Shown: in pieces, positions 15,917 through 24,500 of the stretch
Position numbering within the stretch: the first letter of the stretch is position 1
How the letters are laid out: every line of letters begins with the position of its first letter
Assembly (NCBI GenBank): GCA_009781915.1
Contig: WQUW01000007.1
Span: 1 to 43,043 of the forward strand
From: Treponema sp.
GTDB lineage: Bacteria; Spirochaetota; Spirochaetia; Treponematales; Breznakiellaceae
Direction: 5' to 3'
Length of the DNA: 43,043 bases
Notes under the pieces: generated by a model
Seen by the model: the letters and a program-made list of their open reading frames with translations, nothing else
Databases searched by the model: none
Told to the model about the DNA's origin: nothing
Translations under genes and position numbers: made by a program

Positions 15917-15945
15917 TGGAAACATTCGCCCTTTTCCGCTATACT
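15917..15945 (+). promoter_or_regulatory. Sigma70 promoter of tex-pyk
   Basis: TGGAAA (15917-15922), 17 bases, TATACT (15940-15945). The ATG of tex is at 15952, six bases after the -10 box, with no ribosome site. Confidence 0.6.
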
Positions 15946-15951
15946 CGTCAT

Positions 15952-17568
15952 ATGGAATTGAATCAGGAATTTATCGACAGCCTTGCCGTCAACGAAGTAC
16001 GCCTTATGCAGAAGATTTCGGGCGCGTTGGGCATAACCACAGGACAAGTTTCAACCGTAGTCGGGCTCTTTGCCGAAGGAAGCACCGTGCCCTTTATCGC
16101 CAGATACCGCAAGGAGCAGACCGGCAGCCTTGACGAAGTGCAGGTCAGGGACATCGATCACCTTTTCAAAAGCGGGACAAACCTTGAAACCCGCCGTGTC
16201 GAAATTATCAAGGGGATTTTTGAGCAGGGCAAACTCACACCGGCCCTGTACGAGAACATTACCAAGGCGGCGACCCTTGCCGAGCTTGAAGATATTTACG
16301 CTCCCTACAAGCGGAAGAAAAAAACACGGGCCATGCTCGCCGTGGAAAAGGGGCTGGAACCCCTCGCGCGGGCCATGAAAGAAATGCAAGCGCCCGCCCT
16401 TGTAGCCAAGGCCGCGGAGTTTATCGTGGCGGAAGACGATCCCCGGATTACCGGGCATCCCGAACTGGCTGTCGCCACGGCAGACGACGCCCTGCAGGGC
16501 GCTATGGACATTATCGCCGAAGAAACCAGTCAGGAAACCGCTAACCGGGCGGCGGTAAAGGCGTTTTACCTTGCCGATGGAAGAATTATCGTTAAAGGCT
16601 CAGGCGTCCCCGGCAAGGGCGATGAGGAAGCGAAAAAGACCTCCACCTACCAGATGTACTGGGATTACACCGAGCCCCTGTCTCAAATCAAGGCGCACCG
16701 CGTTCTGGCGGTAAATCGGGGAGAGCGGGAAGAGGCGCTTGAAATCACGATTGACGTTGACGAAAACACTGCTGCAACCATGCTTCAGGGAAAGTATGTT
16801 ACACACAACGACTATCACCGCGCCGCCATAGAGGACGGTCTTAAACGCCTTCTTTCCCCAGCCGTAATCCGGGAAATCAGGGGAGATCAGGGCGACAGCG
16901 CGGACGACCACGGTATTTCCGTGTTCAGCGAAAACCTGAAAAACCTGCTTTTGCAGCAGCCCATTAAAGGAACAAGGGTACTCGGCATCGATCCGGGCAT
17001 ACGCACCGGAACCAAGTGCGCCTTTCTGGACGACACCGGAAAATACCTTGGAAACTTTGTTATCTACAACCACAGAGCAGAGGAAGCCAAGAAACTCATT
17101 CTTGAAGGCGTAAAAAAATACGACGTTCAGCTTATCGCCGTGGGGAACGGAACCGGAACGCGGGAAGTGCAGGAAATCGTGTCAGCCGTAATTTCCGAAA
17201 ACGCCCTTGAAACGCTCTTTACCGTTGTGGACGAGGACGGAGCCTCCGTGTATTCCGCCGGAGACATTGCCCGCGAGGAATTTCCCGAACTGGACTTGAC
17301 CATCCGGGGGGCCATTTCCATAGGCCGCCGCCTTCAAGACCCGCTCGCCGAGCTTGTAAAAATCGATCCCAAGTCCATTGGCGTGGGCCTTTATCAGCAC
17401 GATGTCAACCAGAAAAGGCTTTCGGACAAGCTGGACGAAGTCGTTTCTTCGGTGGTAAACAATGTCGGGGTAAACCTGAATACTGCGAGCGCCTCCCTGT
17501 TGAAGTACGTTTCGGGAATCAACAGCGCTCTGGCCCGGAAAATCGTGAAGTACCGGGACGAAAAGTGA
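15952..17568 (+). CDS. tex: Tex transcription accessory protein, N-terminal part
   Basis: The first 538 codons of a Tex (Toxin expression) RNA-binding protein. An N-terminal helical region is followed by the YqgF/RNase H-like domain starting near residue 342 (TRVLGIDPGIRTGTKCAFLD) and the first part of the helix-hairpin-helix domain (NTASASLLKYVSGINSALARKIVKYRDEK). An in-frame TGA (17566-17568) then stops it at codon 539. Homologues read YRDENGxF at this place, so the stop replaces a conserved glycine, as by a single GGA-to-TGA change. The same frame continues without shift to 18375. Either the gene is freshly broken, there is readthrough, or the base is an error. It begins six bases after a -10 box. 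Confidence 0.85.
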   Translation: MELNQEFIDSLAVNEVRLMQKISGALGITTGQVSTVVGLFAEGSTVPFIARYRKEQTGSLDEVQVRDIDHLFKSGTNLETRRVEIIKGIFEQGKLTPALYENITKAATLAELEDIYAPYKRKKKTRAMLAVEKGLEPLARAMKEMQAPALVAKAAEFIVAEDDPRITGHPELAVATADDALQGAMDIIAEETSQETANRAAVKAFYLADGRIIVKGSGVPGKGDEEAKKTSTYQMYWDYTEPLSQIKAHRVLAVNRGEREEALEITIDVDENTAATMLQGKYVTHNDYHRAAIEDGLKRLLSPAVIREIRGDQGDSADDHGISVFSENLKNLLLQQPIKGTRVLGIDPGIRTGTKCAFLDDTGKYLGNFVIYNHRAEEAKKLILEGVKKYDVQLIAVGNGTGTREVQEIVSAVISENALETLFTVVDEDGASVYSAGDIAREEFPELDLTIRGAISIGRRLQDPLAELVKIDPKSIGVGLYQHDVNQKRLSDKLDEVVSSVVNNVGVNLNTASASLLKYVSGINSALARKIVKYRDEK

Positions 17569-17592
17569 AAAATCGAAAGCAGGGAAGAACTT

Positions 17593-18375
17593 GTGTCAGT
17601 TCCGGGCATGGGGCCAAAGAGCTTTGAGCAGGCCGCCGGGTTTTTGAAGATTCCAGAAAGCGGTGAAGCGCTGGACAACACTTGGGTGCATCCTGAAAAC
17701 TACGCTGTCGCGCGGGACATCCGGGGAGAACTTGAAAAGGGCGGGGCCCTTACAACCACAAGCTCCCTGTCATCGGGCGTTATGGCAAGGATCAAAGAGC
17801 GCTACGAGGTCGGAGAAACTACCATAAACGATATTATTGAAGAACTTAAAAAACCCAACCGCGACCCGCGGGACGGCTACCCCAAGCCAATCATGCAAAA
17901 GGGCGTGATTAGTTTTGAAGACCTCCATGAAGGCATGAAGGTTACGGGCAAGATCAAAAACGTGGTTGATTTCGGGGCCTTTGTGGACATGGGAATAAAA
18001 GAAACCGCCCTTGTCCACATTTCCGAACTAAGCGACACGTATGTTAAAGACCCCATGAGCGTGATTAAAGTCGGGGATGTGCTTGAGTTCCGTGTTATCG
18101 CGTTAGATCAGGACAGGCGGCGCATTAGTCTGTCCCGGCGAAGTTCCAGCCCTCAGGCGCAGGGCGCTGGCGCGGGAAGCAAGACTCCCCCGGCGAAGGT
18201 TCCCGTTACCGGGGCCCTTGCCGCTCGCGGGAAAGGCGGCGAGGCCGGAAGGCCAAGAGGCCACAGACCAGAGGCCAAAAGGCCGGAAGCGAAAGCCTCT
18301 TTCGAAAGCGATGACGGGTCTATGTACAATCCCTTCGCGGAAGCGTTCAAAAAAATGAAGGAAAAAAAGAAGTAA
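17593..18375 (+). CDS. tex: Tex, C-terminal part (HhH end and S1 domain)
   Basis: The remainder of tex in the same frame as 15952 (distance exactly 547 codons). It has the rest of the helix-hairpin-helix region (LVSVPGMGPKSFEQAAGFLKI), then the S1 RNA-binding domain at about codons 650-730 of the whole gene (GMKVTGKIKNVVDFGAFVDMG...LVHISELSD), and a basic Arg/Ala-rich tail. A GTG at 17593 with AGGGA seven bases upstream could start it separately, so two polypeptides are possible. Pyruvate kinase starts three bases after the stop. Confidence 0.75.
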   Translation: MSVPGMGPKSFEQAAGFLKIPESGEALDNTWVHPENYAVARDIRGELEKGGALTTTSSLSSGVMARIKERYEVGETTINDIIEELKKPNRDPRDGYPKPIMQKGVISFEDLHEGMKVTGKIKNVVDFGAFVDMGIKETALVHISELSDTYVKDPMSVIKVGDVLEFRVIALDQDRRRISLSRRSSSPQAQGAGAGSKTPPAKVPVTGALAARGKGGEAGRPRGHRPEAKRPEAKASFESDDGSMYNPFAEAFKKMKEKKK

Positions 18376-18378
18376 CGT

Positions 18379-20205
18379 ATGGAAAAAAGAAAAACAAAAA
18401 TTGTGTGTTCGCTCGGCCCTTCCACGGCCAAGGACTCTGTTGTCCGTGACCTTATTATCGCGGGCATGAACATCGCCCGCCTTAATTTTTCGCACGGCAC
18501 GCATGAAACCCACCGCGCCTCAATCGAGCAGCTTAGGCGTGTTTCCTCAGGGCTTGGCCTTTCCGTTGCCGTTATGCTGGACACCAAGGGCCCGGAAATC
18601 AGAACCGGCGTGGTGGAGCCGGAGCAGGGCCGCGCCGGGGACACTGTAACGATACACAAAGACGATACGGTTATCGTTACCACTGACGGGTGTCCAACTG
18701 CTCAGGCGCGCGGAAAAACGCCCGCCCGCATTTCGATTTCGTGGAAAGACGCGCCGGAAAAACTGAAAAGCGGACACCGCATTCTTATAGCCGACGGGCT
18801 CCTTGAGCTGGAAGCGCTTGATGTTGCCGGGGGCGCTATTACCTGCAGGGCAAACAACAGCGCCGCTATCGGCAGCAAAAAAAACGTCAACCTTATCGGC
18901 ATTCACGCCGGGCTTCCGATTATGAGCGATCAGGACAAAAAAGACATCGCCTTCGGAGCGGAGATGGATGTCGATTTTATCGCCGCGAGCTTTGTAAGTT
19001 ACGCTCACGAAGTTACTGAAATCAGGAAGTACCTTGAACTTCTGCATTCGCCCATGAAAATCATAGCGAAAATTGAGTGCGCCGAAGGGCTTGAAAACAT
19101 CAGGGAAATTGTAACGCTCGCTGACGGCGTCATGGTGGCGCGCGGCGACCTTGGGGTACAGCTTCCTACGGAGCAGATTCCCCTCGCGCAAAAACGCATT
19201 ATCAGCGTGTGCCGCAAGGTGGGAAAACCGGTTATCACGGCGACGCAGATGCTGGAGTCAATGATTGTAAATCCCCGCCCCACCCGCGCCGAGCTTACTG
19301 ACGTGGCGAACGCTATTTTTGACGGGACGGACGCCGTGATGCTTTCCGGCGAAACGGCGGTTGGGGCGTATCCTGTGGAAGCGGTGGAAATGATGGACAA
19401 AATCGCCCGCACGGTTGAAGAATCAGACGATTTTCGCTCGCACATGAAAGACCTTCTTCCCGAATGTTTTTCATTAGCGCATAACTCACGGGAAAACTTG
19501 GGCGTTATTATGGCGAAATCGGGGGTCGAAATCGCATCTTCCGTGAAGGCGAAGGTGATCCTGACTCCTACACGTAGCGGCAATACGGCGCGCCTGTTGA
19601 GCGTTTTTAGGCCGAACCAGCCCATACTCGCCGTAACCCCCGACAAACACGCCGAGCGGGCGATGCAGTTGTACTGGGGGGTTCAGTCTTGCATTAGGCC
19701 CCACGTTGACGAATCGGAAACGATGATTCAAAACACGGTACAGGTGGCCTCGGAAACGGGAGCGGCGGGCATATCGGACAAGGTAATACTTGTCGCGGGC
19801 TTGCCGCTTAACAGTCCGAACATGCTGAATACTGTCCGTGTTCTTATTCTTGGAACCGTGCTTGCCCGTTCCAGCTCCGGCGGTTTCGCCGATCCCGACA
19901 TTTCTCGCGCCCGCGGCAGAATTATCCACGCCTCAAGCCCCGCCGAAGCGCGCGGCAGGATCATGTCCTTTGGCGGCGAAATACTGGTATGCAGGGTGCT
20001 GACCGACGACTACACGCCTATCATCCGCATTGTAAACGGGGTTATCTGCGAGGGCGTTTCCGAAATCAGCGAAAAAAAACTGCGGGACATAAATCCCAGC
20101 CTTGTGTGGCTTACCCACATTAGGCACGCCACGCAAAAGCTTGAATCGGGGCTGTCGGTAACGCTGGACGCGAAACAACTGCTGGTGTACGAGGGCTCTA
20201 TCTAA
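18379..20205 (+). CDS. pyk: Pyruvate kinase with extra C-terminal domain
   Basis: A 608-residue glycolytic enzyme converting phosphoenolpyruvate and ADP to pyruvate and ATP. Core motifs are KTKIVCSLGPST, MNIARLNFSHG, MLDTKGPEIRTG, the catalytic MIIAKIECAEGLENI type strand (KIIAKIECAEG), VMVARGDLGV and KPVITATQMLESM. After the normal ~480 residues it has a C-terminal domain like the PEP-utilising mobile domain seen in Bacillus-type kinases (GEILVCRVLTDDYTP...VICEG), but the usual GGxTSHAA motif is replaced by unrelated residues. It is coupled to tex with a three-base gap and is convergent with fba, eight bases away. Confidence 0.92.
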   Translation: MEKRKTKIVCSLGPSTAKDSVVRDLIIAGMNIARLNFSHGTHETHRASIEQLRRVSSGLGLSVAVMLDTKGPEIRTGVVEPEQGRAGDTVTIHKDDTVIVTTDGCPTAQARGKTPARISISWKDAPEKLKSGHRILIADGLLELEALDVAGGAITCRANNSAAIGSKKNVNLIGIHAGLPIMSDQDKKDIAFGAEMDVDFIAASFVSYAHEVTEIRKYLELLHSPMKIIAKIECAEGLENIREIVTLADGVMVARGDLGVQLPTEQIPLAQKRIISVCRKVGKPVITATQMLESMIVNPRPTRAELTDVANAIFDGTDAVMLSGETAVGAYPVEAVEMMDKIARTVEESDDFRSHMKDLLPECFSLAHNSRENLGVIMAKSGVEIASSVKAKVILTPTRSGNTARLLSVFRPNQPILAVTPDKHAERAMQLYWGVQSCIRPHVDESETMIQNTVQVASETGAAGISDKVILVAGLPLNSPNMLNTVRVLILGTVLARSSSGGFADPDISRARGRIIHASSPAEARGRIMSFGGEILVCRVLTDDYTPIIRIVNGVICEGVSEISEKKLRDINPSLVWLTHIRHATQKLESGLSVTLDAKQLLVYEGSI

Positions 20206-20213
20206 GGCTCAGC

Positions 20214-21212
20214 CTAAGCCCGTTGCGCTGACCCCAGAACAGTAACGTTCTTGTGGGCGTATATTTTTTTCAGTTCGTCGCGGGCCGGGCCGAGTATCTT
20301 TCTGGGATCGAACTCATCGGGGGTTTCGGCAAGAACCTTGCGGATAATGGCGGTCATGGCGAGCCGCCCATCTGAGTCGATGTTGATTTTGCACACCGCG
20401 CTTTTGGCGGCCCGGCGGAGCTGATCTTCGGGGATACCCACCGAACCGGTCAGTTTGCCGCCGTATTTTTCTATCATCTGCACATATTCCACAGGAACCG
20501 AGGACGAGCAGTGAAGCACAATGGGAAATCCGGGTATTCTCTTTTCAATTTCTTCCAGAATATCGAAGCGCAAGGGGGGGGGCACCAGAAGGCCGTTAGC
20601 GTCCCGGGTACACTGTTCCGGTTTGAACTTGGCCCGCCCGTGGCTGGTTCCAATGGAAATCGCCAAGCTGTCTACGCCGGTCTTTTTCACAAAATCTTCG
20701 ACCTCTTCCGGCTGAGTGTAGTGACTATGCTCCGAGGAGACATCGTCCTCCACCCCGGCAAGAACTCCCAGCTCCCCTTCCACGGAAACGTAGTCTTTGC
20801 GGGAATGGGCGAACTCGCAGACCTTTTTCGTCAGGGCCACGTTTTCATCGAAAGGGAAGTGGGAACCGTCGATCATAACCGACGAAAAACCCGATTCAAT
20901 ACAGTCCTTGCAAATTTCAAAACTGTCGCCGTGATCCAAATGAAGGACAATGGGAATATCACAGCCCAGTTCACGAGCGTACTCGACCGCCCCTTTTGCC
21001 ATGTATCTTAAAAGATGCTGGTTGGCGTACTTGCGGGCCCCGGCGGAAACCTGCAAAATAACCGGCGATTTGGTCTGGACACAGGCCTGAATAATGGCCT
21101 GAAGCTGCTCAAGATTGTTAAAATTATAACCGGGCAGCGCGTAGCCGCCCTTTACCGCTTTTTTAAACAATTCAACTGTGTTGACAAGGCCCAATTCGGC
21201 ATAACTAATCAT
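20214..21212 (-). CDS. fba: Class II fructose-bisphosphate aldolase
   Basis: A 332-residue zinc-dependent aldolase that splits fructose 1,6-bisphosphate in glycolysis. HLDHGDS at 91-97 supplies the catalytic D93 and zinc-binding H94; VEGELGVLAG, SIGTSHGRAKF and VLHCSSSVP give the remaining metal and phosphate ligands. Length fits the ~330-residue Treponema-type class II enzyme. The ribosome site AAGGAG is eight bases before the ATG, and a good promoter lies upstream. Lying back-to-back with pyruvate kinase, it forms a small glycolytic group, though the two are on opposite strands. Confidence 0.93.
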   Translation of the reverse strand: MISYAELGLVNTVELFKKAVKGGYALPGYNFNNLEQLQAIIQACVQTKSPVILQVSAGARKYANQHLLRYMAKGAVEYARELGCDIPIVLHLDHGDSFEICKDCIESGFSSVMIDGSHFPFDENVALTKKVCEFAHSRKDYVSVEGELGVLAGVEDDVSSEHSHYTQPEEVEDFVKKTGVDSLAISIGTSHGRAKFKPEQCTRDANGLLVPPPLRFDILEEIEKRIPGFPIVLHCSSSVPVEYVQMIEKYGGKLTGSVGIPEDQLRRAAKSAVCKINIDSDGRLAMTAIIRKVLAETPDEFDPRKILGPARDELKKIYAHKNVTVLGSAQRA

Positions 21213-21243
21213 GAAATACTCCTTAACCTAAGGGGATAACAAA

Positions 21244-21272
21244 AATATAAGGCATAGGGGGCGTTTGGTCAA
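21244..21272 (-). promoter_or_regulatory. Sigma70 promoter of fba
   Basis: On the minus strand: TTGACC (21272-21267), exactly 17 bases, TATATT (21249-21244). The leader would be about 25 bases and contains AAGGAG. Confidence 0.65.
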
Positions 21273-21360
21273 GAACATGAAACATAAATTGTGTAAACGG
21301 CTATTCTCCTTGCCGCTGTTGACGGGCTGACTGTAAAAGGGTGTTGAAAATCAGCCTGTG

Positions 21361-21509
21361 TAAGTATAGTATTTTGTAAATTTGTAACGGTTCCATTTAG
21401 CTGACTTATGTTGGTAATATTTTTTACCTATTCTCTTCCAAATATTGCCTTTAGATCCTTCCGCATTAGCCAGCCAAAAAAATCACGGGAAGATTTTTTT
21501 TAAGAACAT
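21361..21509 (-). pseudogene. Decayed 5' end of a coiled-coil/ATP-grasp paralogue
   Basis: Read on the minus strand, this stretch is clearly like codons about 672-711 of the neighbouring 1159-residue gene. It translates RDFFGWLMRKDLKAIFGRE, stop, VKNITNISQLNGTVTNLQNTI, against RDLFGKLRRISLKAIFGRE, L, VNNIANINQLNETIVNLQNTI. A TAG replaces a Leu codon, and the reading frame is lost before RDFF. An ATG at 21509 overlaps the upstream stop (TAATG), as if this had been the next gene of the operon. Homology ends near 21361. The remaining gap to fba (21273-21360) holds only a weak inverted repeat (21325-21330 with 21351-21356). Confidence 0.75.
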
Positions 21510-24500
21510 TATGCTTTTTGATCCTTATCAATTGGTAATTTTATCATTTCTCCCCAAATACCATCCCATTTAGCAGGTTCAAATTTTCCAATTCCTGCTG
21601 CATTTGTAAACGTCATTTCACCGAAATAAATCTTTGAATTTATAGAGTAAAAATCAACACGGACATGATAAAACCCTTCAGATAAATCTTTTGCCAAGGA
21701 TATCATTTCTTTTAAGTTTGCCGGAGGAGAGAGTGAATCATCGCCTTTAGGGTAATTTAATGAGAATGGCAATAGATTCCATTCTAGATCATAAATATTC
21801 CGTTTGTGATCTGTGTACCTGTCAAAATCTACCCATATAAACTTTGGTTCACCACCAAAACATACGAATCTATAATCTTTTAATTGTCCGCTCTCATCTA
21901 CCATATACTTTTCTGCGATAATTTTTGGTTTAATATCACGATAATGCAATTCAAGCCCTGCACGGTATGCAAAATTTGTACGCATGAAATCATCAAACCT
22001 GCTTTTCTTCTTTTCTTTATCAAATTCGGTTTTATCCTTTACAACAGCATTCCACGCACTGCCGTGATTTGCCTTCAATACAAACTGATTTGGAAGCATG
22101 TCAAAATCAATTTCATCAAAACTGTTATATACTCCCAAAAGATGAATCAAATACTCTTCTCCTATTTTGTCTTTAATCCAATCCCTTACCAAATATTTAT
22201 CAGCCAAACGTGTTTTAAGCGGTGTTGAATCATATAACTTAAGCCATTGGATTTTTTCATTAAAGGTACGGGGATTATTTAAATCCAATTTTTTGTTTGT
22301 TTTTTCAGCGTACCAATCAGATAATATTTCAGAGTACTTATTCTCATGAGCGTATTTTTGCACCCGATACCATGAATTTTTATTAAACTGCTCGTCCATT
22401 TTCTTCACACTTTCATTTACCGCATTGGTTCGCTCGTGTATTTTGTTGCTCAAATCATTCGCCTTCTGATCTAAGCCATCTACTTTTTGAGTAATATTAT
22501 CTGTCTTATGGGTCAAGATATCCACTTTCTGACTATAAATATCTATTTTCTGGTTAAAAATATCTTCTTTCTGATTGAAAATGTCAGTCTTTTGGCTTAA
22601 AACATCTGTTTTACCATCCAAGATATCAGCCTTTTTGTTCAAAATTACCGTATTCTGGTTTAAGGCATCTGTTTTACTGTTCAAATCGTTGATTTTTTTG
22701 TTTAATTCTTCTGTCCTTTGGTTTAAGCTGTCTGTCTTCTGAGTAAAGTTATCTAATTTCTGTTCCAACCTCTGTTCCAAATTGTTTGTCTTTTGGTTGA
22801 AGTTGCTTTCGATACGAGAAAATGCCTGCTTATGAAATTCACTATTTGCATTTATAGTATTTTGTAAATTTACAATGGTTTCATTCAACTGGTTTATATT
22901 GGCAATATTGTTTACCAACTCTCTTCCAAATATGGCCTTTAGGGATATCCGCCTTAGTTTACCAAAAAGATCACGAATGTCTAATTTTTTCATGGACTGC
23001 CTCTCCTTTAACATTATTTGTCTATCAGACTGTTCTATTTTATACTTTTTAAAACAACTTTGGTTAAAATAGTCAAACCACTCATCAGTATAATCATTTG
23101 TATATTTCCAAGGTTTATCTTTTGATGAAAAATGCAGGATAACGGCACTCTGTTCAACATCGCTTAATGAAGCATATTTTGATCCAAACAAATTATTGAG
23201 CTCGCCTATCGAAACCTTTCCGTGAGCAACAGCTCTTTTAAGGTTCAGGCACAAAAAATTGTATTTAATATCAAGAATTTCTATATTATTGTTGAATACG
23301 ATATTGAAAACATCTTGATCCATTAAATTAAAATTTGTCATATTCTTTTTAGTTTGCAGCAGTATATCGCATGATTTATCATCTCTAAGTTTTTTTAAAT
23401 TCAGTAACATCACTCCCGAATTGAAATAGTTAGTAACATTAATTTTTTTTAGTCTATCGTTGTAAATTATTCCAGTATCTCTGCATACAGCAGCGTAAAT
23501 ATTCTCTATATTTGTATTATACAGCATGGTTAAATCATCTTTGACCAAAATATCGCCATCTAGATAGAGTATTCTGTCTTCATTATGAATTAGATTTGGA
23601 ATCTCAAATTTTAGCAAGGCAGATATTGTCGCAATACAGCTTGCATTATTGTCATATGTATGCAAATTGTGGAATTTTCCCGATGAAGTTTTTATTATTT
23701 TTATTTCAACGCTGCTGTCTTTATACGACAGAAATTTTCTCCGGTTTTTTCGAAATAATTTGTCGCAAACAATATATATCCTATATCCCGTTGAGGCACT
23801 CTTGTTTTTTATGATTGATGTGATTGCAACTGCAGTAGGAATAACGAAATTATTGTCAGTAATAAAACATAATGGTATGATTTCTCTTTTCGGTTTTGTG
23901 CTGTTAAGCAGAGCGGATAAATTACCTAGGCTAGTAGTTTTTATTCTTTCTGCTGTGCTTTGCAAGCATTGTTGTTTGTCCCTATACTCTTCTTCGGTCA
24001 TATTACAGGCCAATCGCATGGCAACAGCCAAATTTTCTTGGTAAACAATACTGTTCTTTGTATTTAGGTGGTAAGCTTCGGCAAATTTTTGGTGAATTAC
24101 GGCTGGTTTAACAAAACCATAGACAAGTTGCATGGCCCCGGAAGAACAACGGGTTATATATTTTTCATGATCTATGTCTTCAGGATCAAGCAGGGCTAAA
24201 AGAAAATCTGCATTTTCCATTTCGCAATACATTTTTGGGAAATCTAGGCGCCCCTTAATTTCTATGTAAGGCGCCATAACGGGTGGAATGACAAACTCTT
24301 TTGATACAGCATTGCCAACTAATGATATTTTAAAATTCATTTTTGCGTTAATTAATTCTTGGACAGCAGAAAATAATAAATTATAATTTCTGCGATGAGC
24401 TTCAATATTCCCGACGCAGACGAAATTAGCAATTCGATTTTTCGGTGTAATGTTAACATTGCCAAAGAAGTGTGGGTTAACCATGACACGCCCGGAAAAA

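Noticed and set aside
17566-17568. UGA recoded as glycine or selenocysteine in tex
   Set aside because: TGA ends normal genes in this window (for example flgJ, wzt and the 877-residue gene), and the position is a glycine, not a redox cysteine, in homologues.
21213-21360. Small RNA or riboswitch upstream of fba
   Set aside because: Only a weak six-base inverted repeat with a 20-base loop is seen, and the fba promoter lies closer to the gene, so the region would not be transcribed with it.
22379-22798. CRISPR or minisatellite unrelated to coding
   Set aside because: The 21-bp period matches in-frame heptads of a coiled coil.
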